Notes under the pieces: model-generated
The model's input: the letters and a program-made list of their open reading frames with translations, nothing else
Databases searched by the model: none
Told to the model about the DNA's origin: nothing
Translations under genes and position numbers: made by a program
Source: an uncultured Saccharospirillaceae bacterium
GTDB taxonomy: Bacteria > Pseudomonadota > Gammaproteobacteria > Pseudomonadales > Oceanobacteraceae
Direction of reading: 5' to 3'
DNA: 64,000 nt
Assembly (NCBI GenBank): GCA_947499545.1
Contig: CANMOZ010000005.1
Coordinates: forward strand, 62,001-126,000
In this document: positions 25,724 through 34,289 of the stretch, piece after piece
Layout of the letters: each line of letters starts with the position of its first letter
Numbering within the stretch: position 1 is the stretch's first letter

Positions 25724-26407
25724 TTAGACTTTGCGTGCTTTTAAATCAGATGACATAGCAGACCCAAAGCTGGTGGGATTATGCGATTGACACCACACCG
25801 TTCCCCGACCCTTGAACTTGCAGACAATGCCTTCTCCACCTAAAAAAGATTTCAACCAACTGCCCCCTACTTTTGTTAAGCTAAAATCCAACGACTCATT
25901 AAAAGCGACAATATGCCCAGTATCCACTATGTATTCCCCGTTGACTTCCACGGGATAGATAGCACCAAATGAGTTTAATAAAACGTTGCCACTGCCTCTC
26001 AGGTTCAACCAGAAAACACTTTCTCCAGACAAGAAAGATTTAAATCCTTGCCATCCTAAGTCCACTTCAACACTCGACTCACAAGCCAAGAAAGAGCCGC
26101 TTTGAACAATTAAGCTCTCTTGATCAAGATCATAGGTCATCATGTCGCCTGCGAGGGTCGCTCCCAACCACACTTCACCAGCTCCCGCTTTCGGCTCAAA
26201 GTGATTTAAAAACAGCGACTCACCCGCCATCATCCGCTTTACGGCTTTTAATAAGCCGCCGCTTTGTTTTTTGTGGGTTGTAGTCGTGATGTCCATGTTG
26301 CCGCTCATCGCAATCATAGCGCCTGATTCAGCGGTGCAACTTTCACCTTGATCTAACTGTATTTTGGCCGCCGTGTTACCCGGACGATGGATCAACTCAA
26401 TTTGCAT
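25724..26407 (-). CDS. AIM24-family protein (TIGR00266), paralogue 2
   Basis: 227 residues, a single AIM24 domain. ESGAMIAMSGNMDITTTT, GESLFLNHFEPKAGAGEVWLG, LIVQSGSFLAC, VVEVNGEYIVDTGHIVAF-type strands and GGEGIVCKFKGRGTVW are typical. No signal peptide, so cytosolic or peripheral. It starts 10 bp after the stop of paralogue 3 and ends 11 bp before paralogue 1, so the three are surely co-transcribed and probably form a hetero-oligomer. Confidence 0.92.
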   Translation of the reverse strand: MQIELIHRPGNTAAKIQLDQGESCTAESGAMIAMSGNMDITTTTHKKQSGGLLKAVKRMMAGESLFLNHFEPKAGAGEVWLGATLAGDMMTYDLDQESLIVQSGSFLACESSVEVDLGWQGFKSFLSGESVFWLNLRGSGNVLLNSFGAIYPVEVNGEYIVDTGHIVAFNESLDFSLTKVGGSWLKSFLGGEGIVCKFKGRGTVWCQSHNPTSFGSAMSSDLKARKV

Positions 26408-26417
26408 AGCACCAATC

Positions 26418-27080
26418 CTAATAGAGTTTGGGGTTCACCCAGCCGGTGAGTCCAGAAATACTGCGACTTTGAATCACAACCTTGCCTTTACCTTCAACAC
26501 GAGTCACGAGCCCTTCACCACCAAAGAAACTCGAAAAAATTCCACCCGCCAATTGAACCTTCAATTTCATGCTAGGGTCATACGCCACTAAGTGACTGGT
26601 ATCAACAATCAGCTCGCCATCCACTTCTCGCTCCAATAAAGCGCCGTACGCACCGTACCAGAGCTTCCCGGTACCCGAGACTTCCAGTTTAAATAAGCCT
26701 TCTCGTCCAATAAAAGATGCCAAGCCAGCCCACTTTAGTCCGAGCGTTACGCCATCAGTAGCGGCCAAAAAAGCACCCGGCTGTAAGCAAATTGAACCTT
26801 GATTCAAATCAACACAGCGAATTTCACCCGGTGTTGGTTGAACTAATGTTAAACGTTTCGTTTCTTGAGTGTTGTTACTGAACCGACTAACAAAAAAGGT
26901 TTCACCCCCCAAGAACTTTCTAAAAAAAGCAGAAACCAAAGACCCATTTACCTTGGGTTCCATATCCAGTTCTGCCGCCATGCTCGACATCGCATCCGAC
27001 TCCGTTGTCACACTTTCGCCGGGCTCTAATGCTAGGTCGAGGTACCCAAAGGCGGCCCCTCCCTTAATGTCTGCTTTCAT
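26418..27080 (-). CDS. AIM24-family protein (TIGR00266), paralogue 3
   Basis: 220 residues, the first AIM24 gene of the operon, with AAAGGA before the ATG. TTESDAMSSMAAELDMEPK, GGETFFVSRFSN, IVDTSHLVAYDPSMKL and FFGGEGLVTRVEGKGKVV mark the family. About one residue in three is shared with paralogue 2 by eye, so the duplication is old. It lies 54 bp after the M48 protease gene. Three-paralogue arrangements of this family recur in bacteria, suggesting that each member has a distinct place in one assembly. Confidence 0.9.
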   Translation of the reverse strand: MKADIKGGAAFGYLDLALEPGESVTTESDAMSSMAAELDMEPKVNGSLVSAFFRKFLGGETFFVSRFSNNTQETKRLTLVQPTPGEIRCVDLNQGSICLQPGAFLAATDGVTLGLKWAGLASFIGREGLFKLEVSGTGKLWYGAYGALLEREVDGELIVDTSHLVAYDPSMKLKVQLAGGIFSSFFGGEGLVTRVEGKGKVVIQSRSISGLTGWVNPKLY

Positions 27081-27134
27081 ATGAAGATTTCCTTTATGTT
27101 CACTGCCTTGTTAAAGGCACCTACACCAATGGTT

Positions 27135-28295
27135 TTATTCTGACACAAATGCCTTAACAATTCGCTGCAGCGCTTCAAACTCTTCATCTAGATTGAGATA
27201 GGGACCATCATGAATGTCAATTTGTTCGCTAAGGCGATCGATTCGATCTTGAGTAGCAGGATGAGAGCTTAAAAACCCTAAAGCCGATTCAGCCAATTCT
27301 TGTATATCTTCATCCTCCCCCAGCAGAACACGCTGCTCTTGCTCTTTTGCCAGTAACTTTTCAAAAAATTGAATGAGGCCCTTAGGATCAACTTGAGCAC
27401 GCTGCAGCAGCTTCAAGCCTTCCGTATCCGCTTCGGTTTCAAACGCTCTCGAATACCCCTGATTAATGAATAAAGGAGCTGAGTTTGCGATTATAGCCAG
27501 CAATCCACTCGCATCTCCCAGAACCGCCTGAACCAACACCAAGCTCCCTGCCGTACTGATCACATTACGAATACCATGCTGCTCATTCACATGCGCTAGT
27601 TCATGGGCCAGCACCCCAAGCACTTCACTGGCATTATCAGCAGCCAAAATGAGCCCCGAGTTAATGACAATGTAACCGCCAGGAAGCGCAAAGGCGTTTA
27701 ACTCAGAGTTGTTCACAATAAACAACTTATACTGATAACGATCACTTTCTATCGCGCTGATCAACGGGTCCGTGAGTAAATGTAAAGCCTCTTGACTGTC
27801 CTTTGACTCAAGCAAAGGGTGCTCAGCCCTGTACTGAGCAAAGGTGGACTCACCCAGCTGCTCTTCCCATTCAGCAGGCACCTGCTCAGCAACCGATGCT
27901 GTTACCGCTCCCCATTGCATCACTAACATGACAGGCGCCAGTACCAACAAGCTAAGCACCAATATCAATACGGCCCAGTTAAGATGCCGCACCCGTTGCG
28001 ACCGCTTCACTTGCTGTTGGACTGAGGTCTGCATTTGCAAGGCCGGGTGCTTCAGCAGACGTTGATCACTGGTATAAATGCTCCAGTCGGCAAAGTCTGG
28101 GTGGCTCAAAAACACCAGCCGCTGCCGCGCTCCCCCCATATTCAGCTGTAAGCCACGTAGTGGCATCCTCACCGAATACTCACCAGACACAAACTCAATA
28201 GCGCTATCAGAAACCTTTAGGTTACCTGATGCCTTACCTTTTGGGAGTTGCTCATGAAAAGCATGAGCAGCATAGCCATTAACTGGCAAAGTCAT
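27135..28295 (-). CDS. M48-family membrane metalloprotease
   Basis: 386 residues from ATG 28295 (GGAG at good spacing; a TTG four codons upstream is unlikely). An N-terminal domain of about 95 residues, a transmembrane segment at about 107-127, then an M48 peptidase domain with zinc motif HELAHVNEQH (His231, Glu232, His235) and downstream SRAFETEADTEGL providing the glutamate ligand. The NAFALPGGYIVINSGL strand is typical of BepA/LoiP/Oma1-type proteases. The protease presumably faces the periplasm, but the N-terminus has no cleavable signal. It heads the AIM24 operon. Mitochondrial AIM24 and Oma1 also share a membrane context, a suggestive parallel. Confidence 0.9.
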   Translation of the reverse strand: MTLPVNGYAAHAFHEQLPKGKASGNLKVSDSAIEFVSGEYSVRMPLRGLQLNMGGARQRLVFLSHPDFADWSIYTSDQRLLKHPALQMQTSVQQQVKRSQRVRHLNWAVLILVLSLLVLAPVMLVMQWGAVTASVAEQVPAEWEEQLGESTFAQYRAEHPLLESKDSQEALHLLTDPLISAIESDRYQYKLFIVNNSELNAFALPGGYIVINSGLILAADNASEVLGVLAHELAHVNEQHGIRNVISTAGSLVLVQAVLGDASGLLAIIANSAPLFINQGYSRAFETEADTEGLKLLQRAQVDPKGLIQFFEKLLAKEQEQRVLLGEDEDIQELAESALGFLSSHPATQDRIDRLSEQIDIHDGPYLNLDEEFEALQRIVKAFVSE

Positions 28296-28683
28296 GAAAC
28301 GCTCCAAAACAATCGTACAAAATCAATAAAGGCATTCTAAAGTACTTTTTATTGGCCTGGAACAGGTGTCTCCACACATACCTCAGCCCTACTTATTACC
28401 AAGGGATCGCAATTTCAAGCCTTTACAGGAATAAGTCAATATTTTGTAGGCAATCAAAAAGTTCATTTTAATTTCGCCTTTCTTACAAAAACAATTCCTC
28501 AAACCAACACCAAAGGAGTACTAATTTACGCTTATTTTTTTTAGGTTTTTGCTTATAAAAAATAGTGGCCACTTAAAATCGAAATCTTACAAATTACCGA
28601 ATACAACATAAAAACAAGCTCTCAACTTTTCATCAATACTGGCCTCACATTCGTTGCACAAAGCAATCACTGGAGCAGTCGTA
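28296..28683. other. 388-bp AT-rich divergent spacer
   Basis: Between the M48 operon and the divergent GDPD genes. It has A/T-rich tracts (for example around 28530-28562). No gene or clear -35/-10 pair could be assigned. Confidence 0.4.
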
Positions 28684-29970
28684 ATGATAACGAAAGTTGA
28701 AAACACCCACATTCAAACCCCTCAACCTGCCAGCACCGATAAAAGCAGCACCCCTTTAACGAAAGGATTTTCTCAATCCGACATCGACAAAACGCTCGAA
28801 AACAAAGCTTACAGCCAAATGCTGAAAGAACGCACCGGGCATCAGTTACTGCTCACCGCTCATCGCGGCATGGGACCCACCAGCGTTTTTGGCAGCACAT
28901 TTCCTAACGAATATTTACCAGAAAACAGTTTGGAATCGATCAAGCAAGCCATTATGTTGGGCGCAGACGCTATCGAAATTGATGTCTTTAAATCACAAGA
29001 CGGTGTCATGATGGTCACGCATGACGATGAAATCTGGCGGAATGAATATGGCGCCACTCGCGATGGAAGTGTGCTTCCAGCAGGCGAAACCAAAGACAGT
29101 TACATAGTTGGTAAAAAAACATCTGAATATTTAGGCAACATTCACATTGGGCCTAACGGAGAAAAATTACCAACTCTACAAGAAGTAACCGACCTCGTTG
29201 AACAAGCCAATGTTTTTTTAAGGGAGAATGGACATAAACCCGTCGTACTCAATGTTGAACTAAAAGATGCAACCGCTGTCGATGAAACCGTTGACTTCTA
29301 TAGCAAGCAGTTATCGGAAAACCCAAAACTCTCAATGGACGATATTATTTTTTGTTCTTTTAATCACGAAGCGCTTAAAAAATTAAAGCAAGCATTCAGT
29401 GATAACCACAAACTCCAAGTATTACAACAGAATTTTCCAGAGAGAGCCATCACCAACATACGAGTGGCCCCGGGCATAAAAACCACCATGCTATTTCGAG
29501 ATGGGGACGTCAACAAAGATTTTTCACTGGCACCCAACGCGCGGTATGATGATGCTAAAGTAGCAAAAATAGCCAACCTCATTAAGCAGAATCAGTTTTC
29601 AGGGCCTGACGGCATTTTGTGGGATATACGTGAAGATTTCTTAAAGACTGCTCCAGCAGGAGAATTACACGCATCAACATCCGATTTTCGTCAATACCAG
29701 GATGATCGTGACTTTGCGAAAGTACTCCTCAAGCTGAGCGAACAGGCAACCACCTTTTTCAAATGCGACAACATTGATGATGCTAGGAAAGTGTTAATGG
29801 AAACCAGCATTTTGCTCAACGGTGTTGGCATCCAAATGATGTGTAAACCCTTGGCGGATGGCGGAGAAGCTTACTACCTGTTTCAACCTTCCTCTCAAAA
29901 TGAAGAAAACATTTTAGAAACAGGAGCAAGAAAACCGACACCCTTCTCAAAACTAGCAATAAAAGCCTGA
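28684..29970 (+). CDS. Glycerophosphodiester phosphodiesterase family protein, paralogue 1 (no signal peptide)
   Basis: 428 residues from ATG 28684, with GGAG 12-15 bp upstream. An in-frame TTG 30 bp earlier is unlikely. The first 30 residues are polar (Thr/Gln/Pro/Ser-rich) without a signal peptide. The GDPD barrel shows TAHRGMGPTSVF (His60-Arg61), PENSLESIKQAI, DAIEIDVFKS (Glu98, Asp100) and MVTHDDEIWR (His113), all catalytic positions of the family. Later come NVELKDAT and ILWDIREDF strands. The barrel is longer than in GlpQ/UgpQ, with an added C-terminal segment ending TPFSKL. Substrate may be a phosphodiester lipid head group. A tandem paralogue follows. Confidence 0.87.
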   Translation: MITKVENTHIQTPQPASTDKSSTPLTKGFSQSDIDKTLENKAYSQMLKERTGHQLLLTAHRGMGPTSVFGSTFPNEYLPENSLESIKQAIMLGADAIEIDVFKSQDGVMMVTHDDEIWRNEYGATRDGSVLPAGETKDSYIVGKKTSEYLGNIHIGPNGEKLPTLQEVTDLVEQANVFLRENGHKPVVLNVELKDATAVDETVDFYSKQLSENPKLSMDDIIFCSFNHEALKKLKQAFSDNHKLQVLQQNFPERAITNIRVAPGIKTTMLFRDGDVNKDFSLAPNARYDDAKVAKIANLIKQNQFSGPDGILWDIREDFLKTAPAGELHASTSDFRQYQDDRDFAKVLLKLSEQATTFFKCDNIDDARKVLMETSILLNGVGIQMMCKPLADGGEAYYLFQPSSQNEENILETGARKPTPFSKLAIKA

Positions 29971-30068
29971 TTTTTTTAGCCTCCTTTGCTTGACAAAGGA
30001 TAACATTGACGACCCGCAATCCGGTGATAGAATGGCGCCCCAATAAATACATCTATTACCGGATCACC

Positions 30069-31319
30069 ATGCTGACGCTTAGCAAAACTTATAAAGCACA
30101 CAACATCCCAACAACACATGTTCACCCACAAGCAACACCCAACTCTCAAACATTGACGCTTAATGAGCGTGAAATACAACAAATGCTTCAAAGCAAACAA
30201 GAAGCCGAAGCACTCTCTCGGTTAACTCATGACCAAATAAAACTGACTGCACATCGCGGCTGCGGGCCAACCACTGTATTTAATGCTGATCGCGCATCAG
30301 ACTACCCAGCAGAAAACAGTTTAAATGCTATTAAGCAAGCCTTTATCGAAGGTGCCGACGTTATCGAGATAGATATTTTTAAATCCCGTGATGCTGTACT
30401 TTTTTTAAGTCATGACAACGAAATTTGGAAAATCGCACAAGGCCAGGATCGCGCCGGCCAACACTTGCCTAATGGGGAAACGCACTCAAGCTACCTCATA
30501 TCATCCAAGGATGCAGCAGAACTCAAAAAAATCATCATAGGGCCTGCCGGGGAAACCTTACCAACGTTAGCTGAAGTCAGCGAGCTCATGCGAAACGCCA
30601 ACCGTGAATTAACTAAATACCATTGCCCCAAAGTTGCACTCAATGTTGAACTCAAAGATGGAAGTGCCGTACCCGAAATTGTGCATTTTTACTCAAATGA
30701 ATTTCATGCTGGAAAACGAACTGACATGGAAGATATTATTTTTTGCTCGTTCAACCACAACGCCCTGATTCAATTAAAGGAATCTTTTGAAGCAGAAAAT
30801 ATCAGTCCCATCCGCATTGCTCCCGGAATCAAAACCAAACAGTTATTTGATGTGGCCGATATCGGAAAACGATATGAAGTGACTCAAGGCGCCGAATACA
30901 ACGAACACAAGCTCTCTCAATTATTAAAACTGGTCACTGAACATGACATGGAAGGTTTTGACGCAGTCTTATGGGACTTCCGAGCACCGCTGGTTGAATT
31001 GGCAGCCCAATCAGGCAAAGCCATTCACGCATCGACTTCTGATTTTCGACAATTTGATGCCGTACCCGATTTTGCACAAGCGTTATTAGCCATGAGCAAA
31101 GAAGTCACCACCTTTTTCAAATGTGATGGCGTATCAAAGGCCAGGAGAGCTCTGCTTTCTGCAAGCATCAATGGCATTGGTATCCAGATGCTGTATCAGC
31201 GAACGCCCGAAGGCGATGAACACTACTATCTTTACCATTCCAGAAATGAGGTTTCATCCAAAATACTAGAGGAAGGCGGTGTTTATCCCACACCCTACTC
31301 TCAACTAAAACGAGTTTAG
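30069..31319 (+). CDS. Glycerophosphodiester phosphodiesterase family protein, paralogue 2 (no signal peptide)
   Basis: 416 residues from ATG 30069; a TTG start 63 bp earlier is possible. Closely similar to the preceding gene throughout. Shared landmarks are TAHRGCGPTTVF (His62), PAENSLNAIKQAF, DVIEIDIFKSRDAV (Glu100, Asp102), LSHDNEIWK (His115), EDIIFCSFNH, IRIAPGIKT, HASTSDFRQ and the C-terminal TPYSQL. It lacks a short segment present in paralogue 1 before the IRIAPGIK block. The polar N-terminus has no signal peptide. Both genes conserve the catalytic residues, so neither looks decayed. The 98-bp gap carries a small CCTTTG/CAAAGG stem. Confidence 0.86.
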   Translation: MLTLSKTYKAHNIPTTHVHPQATPNSQTLTLNEREIQQMLQSKQEAEALSRLTHDQIKLTAHRGCGPTTVFNADRASDYPAENSLNAIKQAFIEGADVIEIDIFKSRDAVLFLSHDNEIWKIAQGQDRAGQHLPNGETHSSYLISSKDAAELKKIIIGPAGETLPTLAEVSELMRNANRELTKYHCPKVALNVELKDGSAVPEIVHFYSNEFHAGKRTDMEDIIFCSFNHNALIQLKESFEAENISPIRIAPGIKTKQLFDVADIGKRYEVTQGAEYNEHKLSQLLKLVTEHDMEGFDAVLWDFRAPLVELAAQSGKAIHASTSDFRQFDAVPDFAQALLAMSKEVTTFFKCDGVSKARRALLSASINGIGIQMLYQRTPEGDEHYYLYHSRNEVSSKILEEGGVYPTPYSQLKRV

Positions 31320-31679
31320 GGAACGAACGTCAGAGGCTGCTCGTTGATACAGCATTGTTTGAGCGGCCTTCAACTCTTAATTAAATGATTGTATTCCGCA
31401 CAGTTCTTCTCCGCTAAAAAAGCGTACGTTTGTACCCAACTGCACCACAAAAAAACCTTATTTTAAGGGAACTTTTTTAGTTTACTCATTTGAACTGAAC
31501 GCACTTTTACTTTCGCCTTTCACCTAAAAAAAGTCGCCTAGATCCCCCAAAAAGCCCCCTTTAAAAGCCCCTCCATTTCCCTCACATCTGGCGAAGTGGT
31601 TAAGCATCTGCTGCCACATAAACGAGCGTTTTATAAAGCGTCTCGAGCAAGGTTAAACACCTAACACAGGAGCAAATCC
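31320..31679. other. 360-bp spacer with weak terminator
   Basis: No gene. CCTTA (31456-31460) / TAAGG (31464-31468), flanked by an A-run and by TTTTTT from 31473, may end the GDPD transcript. The rest is AT-rich with homopolymer runs. It leads to a good AGGAG before the next gene. Confidence 0.4.
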
Positions 31680-34175
31680 ATGCACCCACAACATTCAAAC
31701 CCGTTGTTCACCGTACCCCCCCAGACTGCACTTTCGCTGCCGAGGGCGCCTCTTGCAGAGGAAGAAAATTTCGAGATCGAGCCGATGACCACAGGCTCTG
31801 CAACTCCAAAAAAAGCCGGCCCCTACGCCCAGGCAACTGCGGAGTACAGCCGATTGACTAATCCCGAAGGCAACCTGTTGCGCCAACCCCTGCAACAGTT
31901 GCTTTCACGCATGGGCGATTACTTCCAAACCGAAGCGCTACGAGCGGCTCACACCGAAATTGACCATCAAGAGTGCCTTACTAAGGCTTATGCGGAACTC
32001 AGCGCACTGGGCAAACAGCTCGAAAGCGGCTCTAGAAACGCCCTTAGCCTTGAAGAAAGCACTCAATTAGTACAAAAGTTAGAGCGCTTATCTTGGCTCA
32101 TCAAAGACGGACCACCCGGCGAGCTGCTGCAGCGCTTAGCAAAGCAGTGTTTCACCAGCTGGCTATTAGCAGCACGTCAAGACAAAGAAGCCGAACTGAC
32201 GCAAGCTTTACAGTGCTTTATGGACGCAGAGCTGCAAAAAAGTCAACACATGCAACTTAAAGGCAGTCTCGGTTACGGCATGCCCGGCTTAGAGGCCGGT
32301 TCAACCAGCCTTCAAGGCGGACACAAGGCCATTGTGAAATCCAGCGCCGGCGGCACCATTGAAACCCAAGCAACTTACTCAGCTGAGATTGAACAGCGAC
32401 TCGGGCTAAAAGCACAGTGCATTGATTTATTCACAAGCCTGTGCGGGAAGTACGAAACGAGCACAACCAAGCGTTACGCGAACCTCAACGAATACGCTAC
32501 CGCGCTCAGCTTAGGCACAGAGACATTTCAACCCGTGACGGGTTATGACAACGCAGAGCACCCAGAACGCGCCCTGCGTCATTTCCAACGATGCTTGCAA
32601 GAAGGGTTTTGCAACGAGCAACCCTTTAAAGAAATCGTTGCTCGTCAATTGGGCCTTCAGCTTGAGTTTAACAATCCAGAACCTGAGCAGCCTACACCGG
32701 CAACCTCAAATGCGAAGCAGATAAGTCTTGCCAATAAATGGGAAGCTACCTTAAAAATCCCCCACTTTAAAGATTTTGCAAGTGCCAAAGCGAGTCTCGA
32801 ATACGGGTACGCTTTTACCCAAGATAATCGCTCCGAGCCTCTATGGACACTAGCCTCCGGCACGCACAAAATGCTTGATACTGATGCACAGCAGCCTGCT
32901 TTACAGGCACTCAGTGCTCGAGCTCAGGCTGCTGGCGTCATGCCTTCCACCAAGGGCACTTTATCAATAGAAACTCAGGAATTACTGAGCGCTTTGACTC
33001 AGCTTGAGAATGAATTCGATCATTACTGCGTGCTCGTGCAACAAGAAACCACAGATAAAGCTTCTGATGAATCCCGAACCATTAAAAGGCACCTGAAAAA
33101 TGATTGGGCTGCCACGAGCAGTGAAGCTTCTCTCTGGCAACGCTATGGCCGCATAGCCTTATTCTCTGACATGGCAAGAGCCCATGCACTGATCGCTAAA
33201 GCACTGTCTGAACAAGGCCCGCTTCCCAATACAGTGCAGCAACAGCTGCAACGGGTTGCCAACAAGCTGCACCATCCTCGCATCCCTATAGACCCTTTGG
33301 CATTGCAACAAGCTCAACAACTCCCGCTTAGCCTAAATAGCCAAAACCGTCTATTAAAGTTCGAAGTTGAGATCAACGAAACACTTACATCCTTGTTTTC
33401 AGGTAAGGTCACCATTGAAAGCAAAGCTTTAAACGGTAAAGGTCCTCTCCAAGATGGCACCTACTTGGAACTCACCTTGGAAGGCAAAGGGGAGTTAACA
33501 ACCGACCTGTTGAAAAAAATCCTAAACGAAGCACAACCAGAAGGCCAAACCGCAGCGCTTTCACCTGCAACGCTTAACGACCTCTCATTACAACTTGGAG
33601 CAAATAAAAGCCACCAATGGGTATTGAGTTTCTTTAAACCGAAGGCCATCAATGCTACGTCTGCTCCGTTACAATTAGTGAAAAGCGCTAACAAGGGGCA
33701 GCAACAGCAGTCTATCTCTTTAGGGGGAAAACTGCCTTTAGGGACATCCGGCCTAACGTTAGGCGTGAAAGGGAAAGTTGAAAAGGAGAGTACACAAACC
33801 GCCAGCGAAACCTATGCTAGCCAAACCCTATACGGCCTTCTCAATGAGAGCATGGCGTTTATAAAGCATGGCAACACTGATGCTTTCGAAGGGTTTTTAA
33901 ACGCACAACGCGAACCCCTCACTGCCATCATGAAAGCCATTGGCAAACCGGGTTCTGCGTTGCATCAAGAGACCCAACAGCTCATCCAGGAGCTAAAACA
34001 AAATGGCTCAGCTAATGGGAGCCACCTTCCTCTAGAGAATTTTATAACAGCAATGCACAGGTATCGCACGACGGGCGATCTTCAACAAGGGCTCAATGCA
34101 TACAAAGCTTTTGTGCGCAACTGTTGTCAATGGCAAGCAGGTTTTGAACAACAAAAAATAGCATCAACGGACTGA
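31680..34175 (+). CDS. Large protein of unknown function, effector-like
   Basis: 831 residues, family not recognised. The start has CAGGAG. The N-terminus (1-50) is polar, Pro/Thr/Ser-rich and without a signal peptide. The rest is mainly Gln/Leu/Ala/Glu-rich helix (QPLQQLLSRMGDYF, SLEESTQLVQKLERL, NTVQQQLQRVANKL). Two glycine/serine/threonine-rich, strand-like stretches stand out at about 194-235 (GSLGYGMPGLEAGSTSLQGG) and 677-710 (SISLGGKLPLGTSGLTLGV), which recall amphipathic beta-hairpins. No catalytic motif seen. Codon use is like neighbours. It follows the signal-less GDPD pair and ends at a strong bidirectional terminator. It could be a translocated effector or a large cytosolic scaffold. 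Confidence 0.8.
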   Translation: MHPQHSNPLFTVPPQTALSLPRAPLAEEENFEIEPMTTGSATPKKAGPYAQATAEYSRLTNPEGNLLRQPLQQLLSRMGDYFQTEALRAAHTEIDHQECLTKAYAELSALGKQLESGSRNALSLEESTQLVQKLERLSWLIKDGPPGELLQRLAKQCFTSWLLAARQDKEAELTQALQCFMDAELQKSQHMQLKGSLGYGMPGLEAGSTSLQGGHKAIVKSSAGGTIETQATYSAEIEQRLGLKAQCIDLFTSLCGKYETSTTKRYANLNEYATALSLGTETFQPVTGYDNAEHPERALRHFQRCLQEGFCNEQPFKEIVARQLGLQLEFNNPEPEQPTPATSNAKQISLANKWEATLKIPHFKDFASAKASLEYGYAFTQDNRSEPLWTLASGTHKMLDTDAQQPALQALSARAQAAGVMPSTKGTLSIETQELLSALTQLENEFDHYCVLVQQETTDKASDESRTIKRHLKNDWAATSSEASLWQRYGRIALFSDMARAHALIAKALSEQGPLPNTVQQQLQRVANKLHHPRIPIDPLALQQAQQLPLSLNSQNRLLKFEVEINETLTSLFSGKVTIESKALNGKGPLQDGTYLELTLEGKGELTTDLLKKILNEAQPEGQTAALSPATLNDLSLQLGANKSHQWVLSFFKPKAINATSAPLQLVKSANKGQQQQSISLGGKLPLGTSGLTLGVKGKVEKESTQTASETYASQTLYGLLNESMAFIKHGNTDAFEGFLNAQREPLTAIMKAIGKPGSALHQETQQLIQELKQNGSANGSHLPLENFITAMHRYRTTGDLQQGLNAYKAFVRNCCQWQAGFEQQKIASTD

Positions 34176-34185
34176 AGCACCCATG

Positions 34186-34221
34186 AACTAAAAAAGCGCC
34201 TGTAAAGGCGCTTTTTTAGTT
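34186..34221. terminator. Bidirectional rho-independent terminator
   Basis: A perfect 15-bp stem (34186-34200 with 34207-34221) with A6 and T6 tracts on its two sides, shared by the convergent 831-residue protein gene and pepA. Confidence 0.9.
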
Positions 34222-34289
34222 GTCACTGCAAACGGTAAGAGCCATAAGGGCTCTGATTCAGTGGCGGCTATCTCAGATGGAACCTTCGC

